From: JANXVY01 sp038329675
GTDB taxonomy: Bacteria; Pseudomonadota; Alphaproteobacteria; Rhizobiales; Hyphomicrobiaceae
NCBI GenBank assembly: GCA_038329675.1
Contig: JBBQNE010000044.1
Coordinates: 1-22,092 of the forward strand
Length of the DNA: 22,092 bases
Direction: 5' to 3'
Shown in pieces: positions 14,781 to 21,003 of this stretch (positions are counted from its first letter, which is position 1; each line of letters opens with the position of its first letter). Made by a program: the position numbers and the translations under genes. The notes under the pieces were generated by a model. That model worked only from the letters and a program-made list of their open reading frames with translations. It did no database searches and had not been told where the DNA came from.

Positions 14781-15334
14781 GCCGTGTCGTCACGATTGTT
14801 TCAGGTTTAATCGCGGCGGCGATTTGGGTTCCATGGCCGTTTTACGGGGTCGGCGATGCGGCGGTGCGCGATGCCCGCTTCGTCAGCGCAGGTGATAGCG
14901 CCGTCCAGGTTTCAAACCTTTCGACGCGACCGCTGCTCGATCCAACGCGCGGTGCGACGGCGCGGGCAACGGCGGCCAAACCGCAGACTCCGACGATGGA
15001 ATTTGCCGATCGGTTCGTGCTGCGAGGACTGGCCAAGCATGAGGCGGTGAGCATCGCCGTAATCGAGGATCGGGCGGCGAAGAAATTCGTTCGCCTGCAA
15101 CGCGGGCAGACCGTCGGCGATTGGTTTTTGGCAGATGTGTCGGGCGTCGAAGCAAAATTGCAGAATGCGTCGGGCGAAACGCGGTCGCTCAAGTTGCCGG
15201 TAGCTGGTGCTGGCGGGATCGGTCTCGGGGGAAGTGGCGCCGACTTGCCGCCCGGATTGCAACTGCCACCTGGCATGACGCTGCCGCCGGGCGTGACGTT
15301 ACCGCCGGGGTTTCCGCCACTGCCGCCGAGGTAA
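14777..15334 (+). CDS. GspC/PilP-like protein with LPPG repeat tail
   Basis: The 185-residue product has an N-terminal membrane anchor or signal (residues 5-20), a short linker, and a domain at about 77-145 (FVLRGLAKHEAVSIAVIED..., then FVRLQRGQTVGDW and VSGVEAKLQ). This domain resembles the HR domain of GspC and the related PilP fold, which in T2SS contacts the secretin. The C-terminus from residue 157 consists of six-residue LPPGxx units (LPPGLQ, LPPGMT, LPPGVT, LPPGF) ending in PPLPPR. It is coupled to gspM and ends the plus-strand arm. GspN is an alternative label. If it is GspC, its partner GspD must be encoded elsewhere. Confidence 0.7.
   Translation: MSRVVTIVSGLIAAAIWVPWPFYGVGDAAVRDARFVSAGDSAVQVSNLSTRPLLDPTRGATARATAAKPQTPTMEFADRFVLRGLAKHEAVSIAVIEDRAAKKFVRLQRGQTVGDWFLADVSGVEAKLQNASGETRSLKLPVAGAGGIGLGGSGADLPPGLQLPPGMTLPPGVTLPPGFPPLPPR
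15245..15310 (+). repeat. 18-bp in-frame repeats encoding LPPG units
   Basis: Units at 15245, 15263 and 15281, plus a partial unit at 15299, each encode LPPG followed by two variable residues. The periodicity is in frame, so copy-number change would lengthen or shorten the proline-rich tail without breaking the gene. Confidence 0.85.
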
Positions 15335-15366
15335 AAGATTGCGCCGTCGCGCGAGAGGGCAACTGT

Positions 15367-15774
15367 TTAGTTCCGGCGCATCTTCAGGTTGGATTGGACT
15401 TTGCCAATTGGCACGCGCTCATCCATTGCGGTTGGCGGGCTGACAAAGCGGACGCCAATTTCTTGCTCTTCGATCCGAATGATCTCGCACTCGACCTGCA
15501 TCCGATCAAACCGCATCAGCAGCGTGAACTGTTGCGCCACGCTCGAGGCGCCGCGGAACGGGTTGACCCAGCCGCGCTGCATCAGCAGGCGCGCGCCAGT
15601 GCCTGACATGTCGATGATTGTGCACGGGATTGTTGGGGCCGAACCCCCTGGCCAAACCAGGCCCGGCGCGCTCATCGTTCGCCGCATCGACCAACGACGG
15701 TTGCCGTCTGCCACATCTGGCGGCGGAATTTTGGCGGCAGTGATCGGCCGTGACCGGCCTTTACCAAATGACAT
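15367..15774 (-). CDS. PilZ-domain protein (probable c-di-GMP effector)
   Basis: The 135-residue product matches a stand-alone PilZ domain. Both c-di-GMP-binding motifs are present: RxxxR (R27-R31 in RRWSMRR) and DxSxxG (D55-G60, DMSGTG). These are followed by beta-strand-like segments CEIIRIEEQEIGVRFV. The ATG at 15774 is preferred over an upstream GTG because GGAG lies 8 nt upstream of it. The gene converges on the gspC-like gene, separated by 32 bp, so it may be regulated separately while acting on the neighbouring secretion system. PilZ proteins are known to act on PilB/GspE-like ATPase machines in some bacteria; that role here is inference. Confidence 0.85.
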   Translation of the reverse strand: MSFGKGRSRPITAAKIPPPDVADGNRRWSMRRTMSAPGLVWPGGSAPTIPCTIIDMSGTGARLLMQRGWVNPFRGASSVAQQFTLLMRFDRMQVECEIIRIEEQEIGVRFVSPPTAMDERVPIGKVQSNLKMRRN

Positions 15775-15818
15775 ACGCGAAGCTCCAAGTCCCACCGCGC
15801 GAGTAGAACTTGGACGAA

Positions 15819-15833
15819 TTAATTCTCAGTAAA
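15819..15833 (-). promoter_or_regulatory. Near-consensus CtrA-type site upstream of the PilZ gene
   Basis: TTAA-N7-TAAA at 15819-15833 matches 7 of 8 fixed bases of the alphaproteobacterial CtrA motif TTAA-N7-TTAA. It lies about 45-60 bp upstream of the PilZ start, a plausible promoter position. One mismatch and a short motif keep this tentative. Confidence 0.3.
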
Positions 15834-15846
15834 TGCTGAAGAAAAC

Positions 15847-16371
15847 TTAAGCCAAAATGCGTGCTTTACGGAGCAGCCACTGCAACCCGATCCCGACTGT
15901 GGCCGCAATGAATGCAATCGGCGTAATGTGAGCAGCCAACATGCCGCCAGCGAGCAGCGCAGTTGCGCTAGCAACGATGGCTGCAATCGATGCGGCCGCC
16001 AGCCACGGTAGCGCGCCCGTCGTGTAGACAACGGCGGCCGCGACGGCGCCCGAGAGAGCTGCAGGCATGGCGCACCAAACGTAAGTTTCGACAGCTTTCA
16101 GCGCAGACCACGCAAGTTTACCGGCCGGATCAAGCGCCAGGAGGCTGGCTGGTCCACGGCCGATGACGAAACCGCTGATTAACGAGGCGATCATGATCAC
16201 CACGGCTGCCAAAAACGGTGCAACCAGCGTTGCGCCAAGGAACGTCCACATCGCGCGCTGTCCATTTGTTACGGCGATGGATGATGCCTGCGTTTGCAAC
16301 GGCACGACCTTGGGCCCGTTCGGTTTCGCTGGTGCTGACTTGCCGCTGTTGCGGCCTGTTGTGTTCGTCAT
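15847..16371 (-). CDS. Multi-pass membrane protein coupled to ruvA, unknown function
   Basis: The 174-residue protein has a polar N-terminus of ~38 residues (Lys, Pro, Ser and Asn-rich) and about four hydrophobic segments (near 43-68, 100-116, 120-142 and 146-165). Its start overlaps the ruvA stop (TGA within ATGA at 16368-16371), so it is translated together with ruvA. In many alphaproteobacteria ruvB or a tol gene occupies this place. I recognise no domain and cannot assign a function. Confidence 0.75.
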   Translation of the reverse strand: MTNTTGRNSGKSAPAKPNGPKVVPLQTQASSIAVTNGQRAMWTFLGATLVAPFLAAVVIMIASLISGFVIGRGPASLLALDPAGKLAWSALKAVETYVWCAMPAALSGAVAAAVVYTTGALPWLAAASIAAIVASATALLAGGMLAAHITPIAFIAATVGIGLQWLLRKARILA

Positions 16372-16994
16372 CGGGCTAACTCCTTGAGGCCACGGCGGAT
16401 GAGCTTTGCCGTTTCGGCATCAGAACCGAGGTCCTTGATAGCAGCAGCAATGGCAGCGGTTGCTTGCGCGATGGTGTAGCCGAGGTTGGTCAGCGCCGAC
16501 ACCGCCTCCATCGCCGCATTACCTTCTGGCGCCGGGCCGTCGACCTCGCCTGAGGTTCCCGCCGGGAGCGAACCCCCGCCAGCTGTGAAACTTATGGTCG
16601 GCACTTTGTTCTTAAGCTCGGTGACGATGCGTTGGGCGACAACTTTGCCAACGCCCTGGGCTTGTTGGACTGAGCTCCAGTTACCAAGCGCAATGGCACT
16701 TGAGAGGTCTTGAGTTGATAGTGCCGAGAGCACTGCGAGCGCAACCTTTGCGCCGACGCCTTGCACCGACTGCAACGTGCGAAACCAACTGCGCTCGACC
16801 TCACTTTGGAAACCATACAACCGGATCGCGTCTTCGCGAACGTGGGTGTCGATCGTCAAGGCTGCCTCGTCGCCGGGTTTGAGCCCGCGCAACGCCCGTG
16901 CGGTTGCCTGAACCTCATAGCCGACCCCGTTGACGTCCAGGATCAGGTGGCTTTCGCCAATCGCTTCGACGCGGCCTTTGAGGCGGCCAATCAT
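16368..16994 (-). CDS. ruvA: Holliday junction branch migration protein RuvA
   Basis: RuvA binds the four-way junction and loads the RuvB motor. The 208-residue product starts with MIGRLKGRVEAIGE, has the OB-fold segment with HVREDAIRLYGF, the helix-hairpin-helix regions LQSVQGVGAKVALAVLS and AQGVGKVVAQRIVTELK, and a C-terminal domain III (ALTNLGYTIAQATAAI) that contacts RuvB. Length is typical. The start overlaps the ruvC stop as ATGA. Confidence 0.97.
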   Translation of the reverse strand: MIGRLKGRVEAIGESHLILDVNGVGYEVQATARALRGLKPGDEAALTIDTHVREDAIRLYGFQSEVERSWFRTLQSVQGVGAKVALAVLSALSTQDLSSAIALGNWSSVQQAQGVGKVVAQRIVTELKNKVPTISFTAGGGSLPAGTSGEVDGPAPEGNAAMEAVSALTNLGYTIAQATAAIAAAIKDLGSDAETAKLIRRGLKELAR

Positions 16995-17527
16995 CGTGCG
17001 CTCTCCGCAGCTTCTCGCAGTTGGCGTGCTGCCCGTGCCTGAGGGCTGGTGCGGTGGTTGGCGTGGCAGATGGCGATCGCCAGGGCGTCGGCTTCATCGG
17101 CGCTCTCGAACTTGGCTTTGGGCAAGAGAAAACCAATCATGGCCTGGATCTGCTTTTTTTCGGCATGGCCGGTGCCAGCGACGGCTTTCTTGATGACGTT
17201 GGGCGCATATTCGGCGACCGCGAGGCCTTTCATGGCGGGCGCGAGTAGGGCGATCCCGCGCGCTTGCCCGAGCTTCAGCGTGGCCCGCGCATTGTCGTTG
17301 ACGAAGGTTTCTTCGACGGCTGCTTCACGCGGCTTGAAGCTGGCGAGGACGCTGCTGAGGCCCTCGTAGATCGCGCGTAATCGGACAGCAAGGTCGTCGG
17401 CGCTGTTGGATGTGACGACGCCTGAGGCCACGTGGACTAGGCGCACGCCATCAGTATCGAGCACGCCCCAGCCGGTGCGTCGCAAGCCGGGGTCGATGCC
17501 GATGATACGAATCGATTGATTGGACAT
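16991..17527 (-). CDS. ruvC: Crossover junction endodeoxyribonuclease RuvC
   Basis: RuvC is the Holliday junction resolvase. The 178-residue product has all four acidic catalytic positions: D12 in GIDPG, E72 in VEETF, and D144 and D147 in SADEADALAIAICH. The LKLGQARG motif is also conserved. It is directly followed by ruvA, forming the usual ruvC-ruvA pair, but ruvB is not found in the window. No LexA-type GTTC/GAAC pair is seen just upstream of the start. Confidence 0.97.
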   Translation of the reverse strand: MSNQSIRIIGIDPGLRRTGWGVLDTDGVRLVHVASGVVTSNSADDLAVRLRAIYEGLSSVLASFKPREAAVEETFVNDNARATLKLGQARGIALLAPAMKGLAVAEYAPNVIKKAVAGTGHAEKKQIQAMIGFLLPKAKFESADEADALAIAICHANHRTSPQARAARQLREAAESAR

Positions 17528-17658
17528 GTCGCTCGATTAGCACGGCCACAGCGCTCCTGGGAGGCTGGTGAGGGTAGGGGTCGGCTGAGAACGCCTGCGC
17601 AACAATGCGGTAGCGGGTGCAATTGGCCGGAGGTCGTTGGGACGGAGGTTTTGGTCAC

Positions 17659-17718
17659 GGTTGCTGCTGGACGGGTGACGACGGAACAGGTGACGACGGA
17701 CCAGGTGATTACGGGACG
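17659..17718. repeat. 15-bp tandem repeat at the 3' end of the DUF393 gene
   Basis: Units GGTGACGACGGAACA (17674), GGTGACGACGGACCA (17689) and the diverged GGTGATTACGGGACG (17704) are contiguous; a weaker unit precedes them at 17659. The stop codon of the DUF393 gene (17709-17711) lies in the last unit, so the array extends downstream from that gene toward ruvC. It makes up much of the 181-bp gap upstream of ruvC, where no gene is supported. Confidence 0.8.
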
Positions 17719-18176
17719 AGTGGCCGTCGAGCTAAGCGCAGCAGCAGGTTACGGCATGCGCGCAAATACGGATAGAGTGCGTGCCGCCACGGCGCTCCGC
17801 CGATCACCCATAACGCCAGCCGCCGGGTTGGACCGTTGGCACTGCCCAGATCATGGATCATTCTTGTTGCATCCGCGCCCATCAATACGAGACGCCCGCG
17901 TCCGTCGGGCTGTGCCACTTGAACGATGATGCTGTCGTTGACCTCGTATCCGTCATGGCGCAATTGCGAGACGAGGTTGGGGTGGGCGCGCGCGTCGAGG
18001 ACTGACACGTCGGGACAAACCGCGCGCAAGCGGGCCAATGACATGTAGCCGCGACAGATCGGACAATCGCCATCGTAGAGCACAAAGTTTTGAGGCCGCG
18101 CGGGCGAGCCAGACGGCTCCCCGTTCGACGGCCCTCCATCCACGTCAGGCATCGTCTCCGTCTGCGAGGCGACCAT
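17709..18176 (-). CDS. DCC/DUF393 family thiol-disulfide oxidoreductase-like protein
   Basis: The 155-residue product has the DCC signature YDGDCPICRGYM at residues 34-45, with a CxxC pair at C38/C41. The remaining features of the DUF393 family are present: DARAHPNLVSQL, the SIIVQV strand, and a C-terminal helical region with YPYLRACRN. The family is thioredoxin-like and thought to act in thiol redox chemistry, without a defined substrate. The N-terminal ~28 residues are a polar Gly/Pro/Ser-rich extension. The start at 18176 is not certain; an in-frame ATG at Met9 is an alternative. A tandem repeat array overlaps the stop. Confidence 0.88.
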   Translation of the reverse strand: MVASQTETMPDVDGGPSNGEPSGSPARPQNFVLYDGDCPICRGYMSLARLRAVCPDVSVLDARAHPNLVSQLRHDGYEVNDSIIVQVAQPDGRGRLVLMGADATRMIHDLGSANGPTRRLALWVIGGAPWRHALYPYLRACRNLLLRLARRPLVP

Positions 18177-18230
18177 CGTTATTCCGTGTGCCGAATGCTG
18201 CGATTACTAGTCTTTCCAATCTCGTGATGT

Positions 18231-18281
18231 CAGCGAGCGGTCGAAAGTGCGCTGACGATGTGCGCGCTCGGCCGCTCGCTG
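18231..18281. terminator. Strong inverted repeat between PRC-barrel and DUF393 genes
   Basis: CAGCGAGCGG (18231-18240) is exactly complementary to CCGCTCGCTG (18272-18281). Inside it AGTGCGC (18246-18252) pairs with GCGCGCT (18262-18268), with one wobble, around a 9-nt loop. The two-tier hairpin lies downstream of the PRC-barrel stop on the minus strand. No T run follows, so a Rho-independent terminator is not proven; it could be a processed RNA structure or a protein site. Confidence 0.5.
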
Positions 18282-18300
18282 TAGTTTAACAGCTCCGATT

Positions 18301-18825
18301 TTACTGCTTTGGCGCTGCCGGTACGGGCTCTTTTGGCGAAGCGAGTTCTTTTGCTTTGTCGCTTGCAGCTTTCGAGTATTCCGAAACCTTATCCTTGGCG
18401 ATTTTATACCATTCGCTTGCGCGCTGCTTGAGCCGATCAGCCGAGCCAGGGTCAGCGACTTTAAAGGCTGGAGCACCCTTTAGCGCGTCGACCGACGCAT
18501 CGAGTATGACGACACGGCGCGACTGGACGACGTCGCCGATTTTGATGGCCGAGTAGGGCACAGCGACGGTCTTTTCTGGGATGCCGAGAGTGCCGCCAAC
18601 GCCGATCACAACCGTTGTTGCTTGGCCGTTGCCGTCGAGGAGGACTTCGGAAACTTTTCCGATGCGGTCGGCCTGCACGTTCAAAACATCAGTACCAACG
18701 AGACGATAGGCAGCCCATTCGCCCGACTGTTGCTGCTCGATAAATTTGGGAGCAGCCGATGCGGGGCCAGCGATCGCAGCAAAGGTGATCGCGGCGGCGG
18801 CAAGCGCGGCATAGGTAGGGGTCAT
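18301..18825 (-). CDS. Secreted PRC-barrel domain protein
   Basis: The 174-residue product has a Sec signal peptide (MTPTYAALAAAAITFAAIAG, cleavage near ASA) and a PRC-barrel domain (about residues 36-110) with WAAYRLVGTDVLN, GKVSEVLLDGNG and VAVPYSAIKI. A Lys/Ala/Ser-rich helical tail follows, ending in a Pro-rich stretch. PRC-barrel proteins with signal peptides are common in Hyphomicrobiales, often stress-linked, with unknown molecular roles. The ATG at 18825 is preferred because GAGGAG lies 8 nt upstream and the signal peptide starts there. It is monocistronic by spacing. Confidence 0.87.
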   Translation of the reverse strand: MTPTYAALAAAAITFAAIAGPASAAPKFIEQQQSGEWAAYRLVGTDVLNVQADRIGKVSEVLLDGNGQATTVVIGVGGTLGIPEKTVAVPYSAIKIGDVVQSRRVVILDASVDALKGAPAFKVADPGSADRLKQRASEWYKIAKDKVSEYSKAASDKAKELASPKEPVPAAPKQ

Positions 18826-18941
18826 TAGGTCGTCTCCTCGATTAAATACGCCGACGTCGGCATCAGAAACGCGAACTCGGCAATGCTTTATCATCCAACC
18901 GACATCCCTATTGTCCCCGGCCGACGCTGCCCGTTTGTCGG

Positions 18942-18957
18942 GCCGACTCCGGTCGGC
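18942..18957. other. Small hairpin in the ccrM-PRC gap
   Basis: GCCGAC-TCCG-GTCGGC forms a 6-bp stem with a 4-nt loop, about 80 nt downstream of the ccrM stop on the minus strand. The surrounding 139-bp gap is rich in further CGGCC/GGCCG matches. It may help end ccrM transcription, but no T run is present. Confidence 0.35.
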
Positions 18958-19033
18958 GGTCGATCAGCGATCGGCTGCACATGGCGCGCCGTGTGGGCAG
19001 AAACATGGCTGTCAGTTCAACGGCGCCTAACAG

Positions 19034-20326
19034 TCATATGGCAATGTGCCCACGACCCGGCAAGAGCCCCAGTTGCCGCTTAGCCTTTTGGCGCAAGGCA
19101 TCAATGACTTCAAGTCGGCCGCCGGTTTCTTCAAAATGCCAAAAGGTCCAGCCGTTGCAGGCAGCTTTGCCTTGCACGATCGCGCCTAGCCGGTGGATCG
19201 AGGCCTGGTTACCGGCGTGGAACAACGAACCATCGGCGCGAACTTCGGCGCGGATCCGTTTGGCGGGGTCAAACAGGACTGCGCCAGGGCGGAGCATCCC
19301 GAGTTCAATGATGGTGCCAAAGGGAACGCGCGGCTCGGCGCGTTTGGAGCGTGAAATGTCAATCGCGGATCCAACGAGCGGCGCAATCGCTGCAATGCGC
19401 TCGCGGGCAGCAGCAACGTAGTCGCTGTCGCGTTCTATGCCGATGTAGTGCCGACCCAGACGCTTAGCGACCGCACCCGTGGTGCCCGTGCCAAAAAATG
19501 GGTCGAGCACGACGTCTCCAGGTGCGGTTGACGCGATTATGATGCGATGGAGGAGCGCCTCAGGTTTCTGGGTCGGGTGGGCCTTGCGTCCGTCGTCGTC
19601 TTTCAACCGTTCAGGCCCCGAGCAAATTGGGAACAACCAGTCCGACCTCATTTGGAGGTCGTCGTTGCCGACTTTAAGTGCATCGTAGTTGAAGACGGGA
19701 CGGGATTTGCGGTCGCGCGCGGCCCAAATCAGCGTCTCGTGAGCGTTGGTGAACCGCTTGCCGCGAAAATTCGGCATTGGATTGACCTTGCGCCAAATGA
19801 CGTCGTTTTGAAGCCAGAAGCCTAAATCCTGCAACGCTGTGCCAAGGCGAAAGATGTTGTGATAGCTGCCAATCACCCATAATGCGCCGTCAGGTTTCAG
19901 GATGCGTCGGCATTGTGACAGCCATGCCCGGCTGAAGGCGTCGTATTCGGCGAAGCTTGAAAATTTGTCCCACGCATCATCGACACCATCGACCACGGTA
20001 TTGTTGGGGCGCAATAAATTATGTTCGAGCTGCAGATTGTAAGGCGGGTCGGCGAAAACGAGGTCCACGCTTGCTGATGGAAGGCTGCCAAGTCGCGCGA
20101 GGCAGTCGCCGTGTAGGACTTGGTCCACCGGTAGCAGGTCGGTCCGCGTCGTGACGAATTGGTCCGCGACGACTGAGTCCACACCGACCCGGTCCACGAC
20201 GGGCTCGTCTGCGCGGATGGCTTTCAACTGCCGCGGAGCAACGGAGCCAGATGACTGGGATTGTGCGGTTCGACTGGCCGAAGAAACCACGCGCTTGGCA
20301 CGCGGCAAACGCAATACGGACGCCAT
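19034..20326 (-). CDS. ccrM: CcrM-type adenine-N6 DNA methyltransferase (GANTC)
   Basis: The 430-residue product is a beta-class amino-methyltransferase, the cell-cycle methylase of alphaproteobacteria that marks GANTC. Motif IV DPPYNLQL lies at 93-100, the SAM-binding DPFFGTGTTG at 275-284, and the CcrM-specific C-terminal DNA-binding region from about 330 includes SLFHAGNQASIHRLGA and CNGWTFWHFE. The conserved catalytic region starts only near residue 67 (VDQVLHGDC). The preceding extension is Ser/Arg-rich and then has 5-residue VD-type repeats at 43-70; classical CcrM (~358 residues) lacks this. The ATG at 20326 is preferred over a GTG at 20332. A CtrA-type site lies ~225 nt upstream. Confidence 0.95.
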   Translation of the reverse strand: MASVLRLPRAKRVVSSASRTAQSQSSGSVAPRQLKAIRADEPVVDRVGVDSVVADQFVTTRTDLLPVDQVLHGDCLARLGSLPSASVDLVFADPPYNLQLEHNLLRPNNTVVDGVDDAWDKFSSFAEYDAFSRAWLSQCRRILKPDGALWVIGSYHNIFRLGTALQDLGFWLQNDVIWRKVNPMPNFRGKRFTNAHETLIWAARDRKSRPVFNYDALKVGNDDLQMRSDWLFPICSGPERLKDDDGRKAHPTQKPEALLHRIIIASTAPGDVVLDPFFGTGTTGAVAKRLGRHYIGIERDSDYVAAARERIAAIAPLVGSAIDISRSKRAEPRVPFGTIIELGMLRPGAVLFDPAKRIRAEVRADGSLFHAGNQASIHRLGAIVQGKAACNGWTFWHFEETGGRLEVIDALRQKAKRQLGLLPGRGHIAI

Positions 20327-20549
20327 AAACACCCCAAGCTACGCAACACACCAACACCCGAAATCAGCACGAGACAGAAACGCTACACATGAACGCACTA
20401 CGCGAACTCAATACACTGGCACGATATACCGACACGACATCCCGAAACCGGCGGCAACTCGGTCTTAAACGCGATGTTCAAGCTGGTCTCGTGAACCGAT
20501 GCAGCCGCCCATTTAGGCACTGGGCAGACGGCACCGTCGGTCACTACAG

Positions 20550-20564
20550 TTAACGAAACATTAA
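20550..20564 (-). promoter_or_regulatory. Perfect CtrA-type binding site upstream of ccrM
   Basis: Read on the minus strand the site is TTAATGTTTCGTTAA followed by C, an exact TTAA-N7-TTAA (TTAAC on the second half). This is the alphaproteobacterial CtrA consensus. CtrA activates ccrM in Caulobacter and related groups, so both motif and target gene fit. Binding is inferred. Confidence 0.7.
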
Positions 20565-20584
20565 TTCACCGACGTACCAATACA

Positions 20585-20599
20585 GAACTTAAACCGAAC
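20585..20599 (-). promoter_or_regulatory. LexA-type GTTC-N7-GTTC motif
   Basis: The plus strand reads GAAC-TTAAACC-GAAC, equal to GTTC-N7-GTTC on the minus strand, the SOS box form described for alphaproteobacterial LexA. It is intergenic, ~260 nt upstream of ccrM and about 20 nt upstream of the CtrA-type site. Eight fixed bases can occur by chance, and the same bases form part of an inverted repeat, so the assignment is tentative. Confidence 0.35.
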
Positions 20600-20617
20600 A
20601 TTCAAGTTCTTTTTGGC

Positions 20618-20917
20618 TCATCGCCGCTGTTGCTGCGCGTCAAAGGGTGCCAGGTGCTGGTCGCGAACGGCGATCGCACAGTCGGCGCGACAGTCGATCC
20701 AGGTACCGCTGGGCAATTGTACCTCGGTTGTCTGAAATCCAGCAACCGCAACAACCCGGCGGGGAAAGATCAGCGTCGTGCCGAGTTTATCAGCGTAGGC
20801 GAAGGTGCTCGTCGAGAGGACGGTCGGCGGTGCCTTGGCGCGCCCATTGAGCCCGTAGGCGACCACGGCGACGCCGATGGCGGCGATCAAAAATGGTGCG
20901 AAGCGAATAGCGCGCAT
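20618..20917 (-). CDS. Small membrane-anchored periplasmic protein, unknown function
   Basis: The 99-residue product has a basic N-terminus and one hydrophobic segment (residues 7-23, APFLIAAIGVAVVAYGL), then a ~75-residue domain predicted outside the membrane. This includes LIFPRRVVAVAGFQTTEVQLPSGTWIDCRADCAIAVRDQ, given here in parts: the two Cys (WIDCRADC) could form a disulfide. The start at 20917 is chosen for its GGAG 5 nt upstream. It is divergent from pgsA. I do not recognise a family. Confidence 0.75.
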   Translation of the reverse strand: MRAIRFAPFLIAAIGVAVVAYGLNGRAKAPPTVLSTSTFAYADKLGTTLIFPRRVVAVAGFQTTEVQLPSGTWIDCRADCAIAVRDQHLAPFDAQQQRR

Positions 20918-21003
20918 GGGGTCTCCATCGATCAACAATTACGCTACGCACAGCCCTAGCATGAGGCTCGCCAGCTGTGTGATGATGATGTATCGGGCGC
21001 CAG

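Larger units (their letters stand above)
20327..20617. promoter_or_regulatory. ccrM upstream region
   Basis: The 291-bp gap between ccrM and the upstream minus-strand gene holds no supported ORF. It contains a CtrA-type site (20550-20564), a GAAC-N7-GAAC motif (20585-20599) and a 7-bp inverted repeat AGAACTT/AAGTTCT (20584-20590 and 20604-20610). No GANTC site occurs in it. If CtrA sits near -35, the transcript would have a long leader of roughly 190 nt. Confidence 0.6.

Noticed and set aside
17516..17929. 137-residue plus-strand ORF across the ruvC-DUF393 gap
   Set aside because: It runs antisense to the well-supported DUF393 gene and through the 15-bp repeat, which gives an artificial periodic peptide; no ribosome site or domain.
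18942..18957. Rho-independent terminator for ccrM
   Set aside because: The stem is only 6 bp and no T run follows; kept as a weak hairpin only.
20584..20610. AGAACTT/AAGTTCT inverted repeat followed by TTTT as a plus-strand terminator
   Set aside because: No plus-strand gene ends here, the stem is AT-rich, and on the minus strand no T run follows; the overlapping GAAC-N7-GAAC reading seems more informative.
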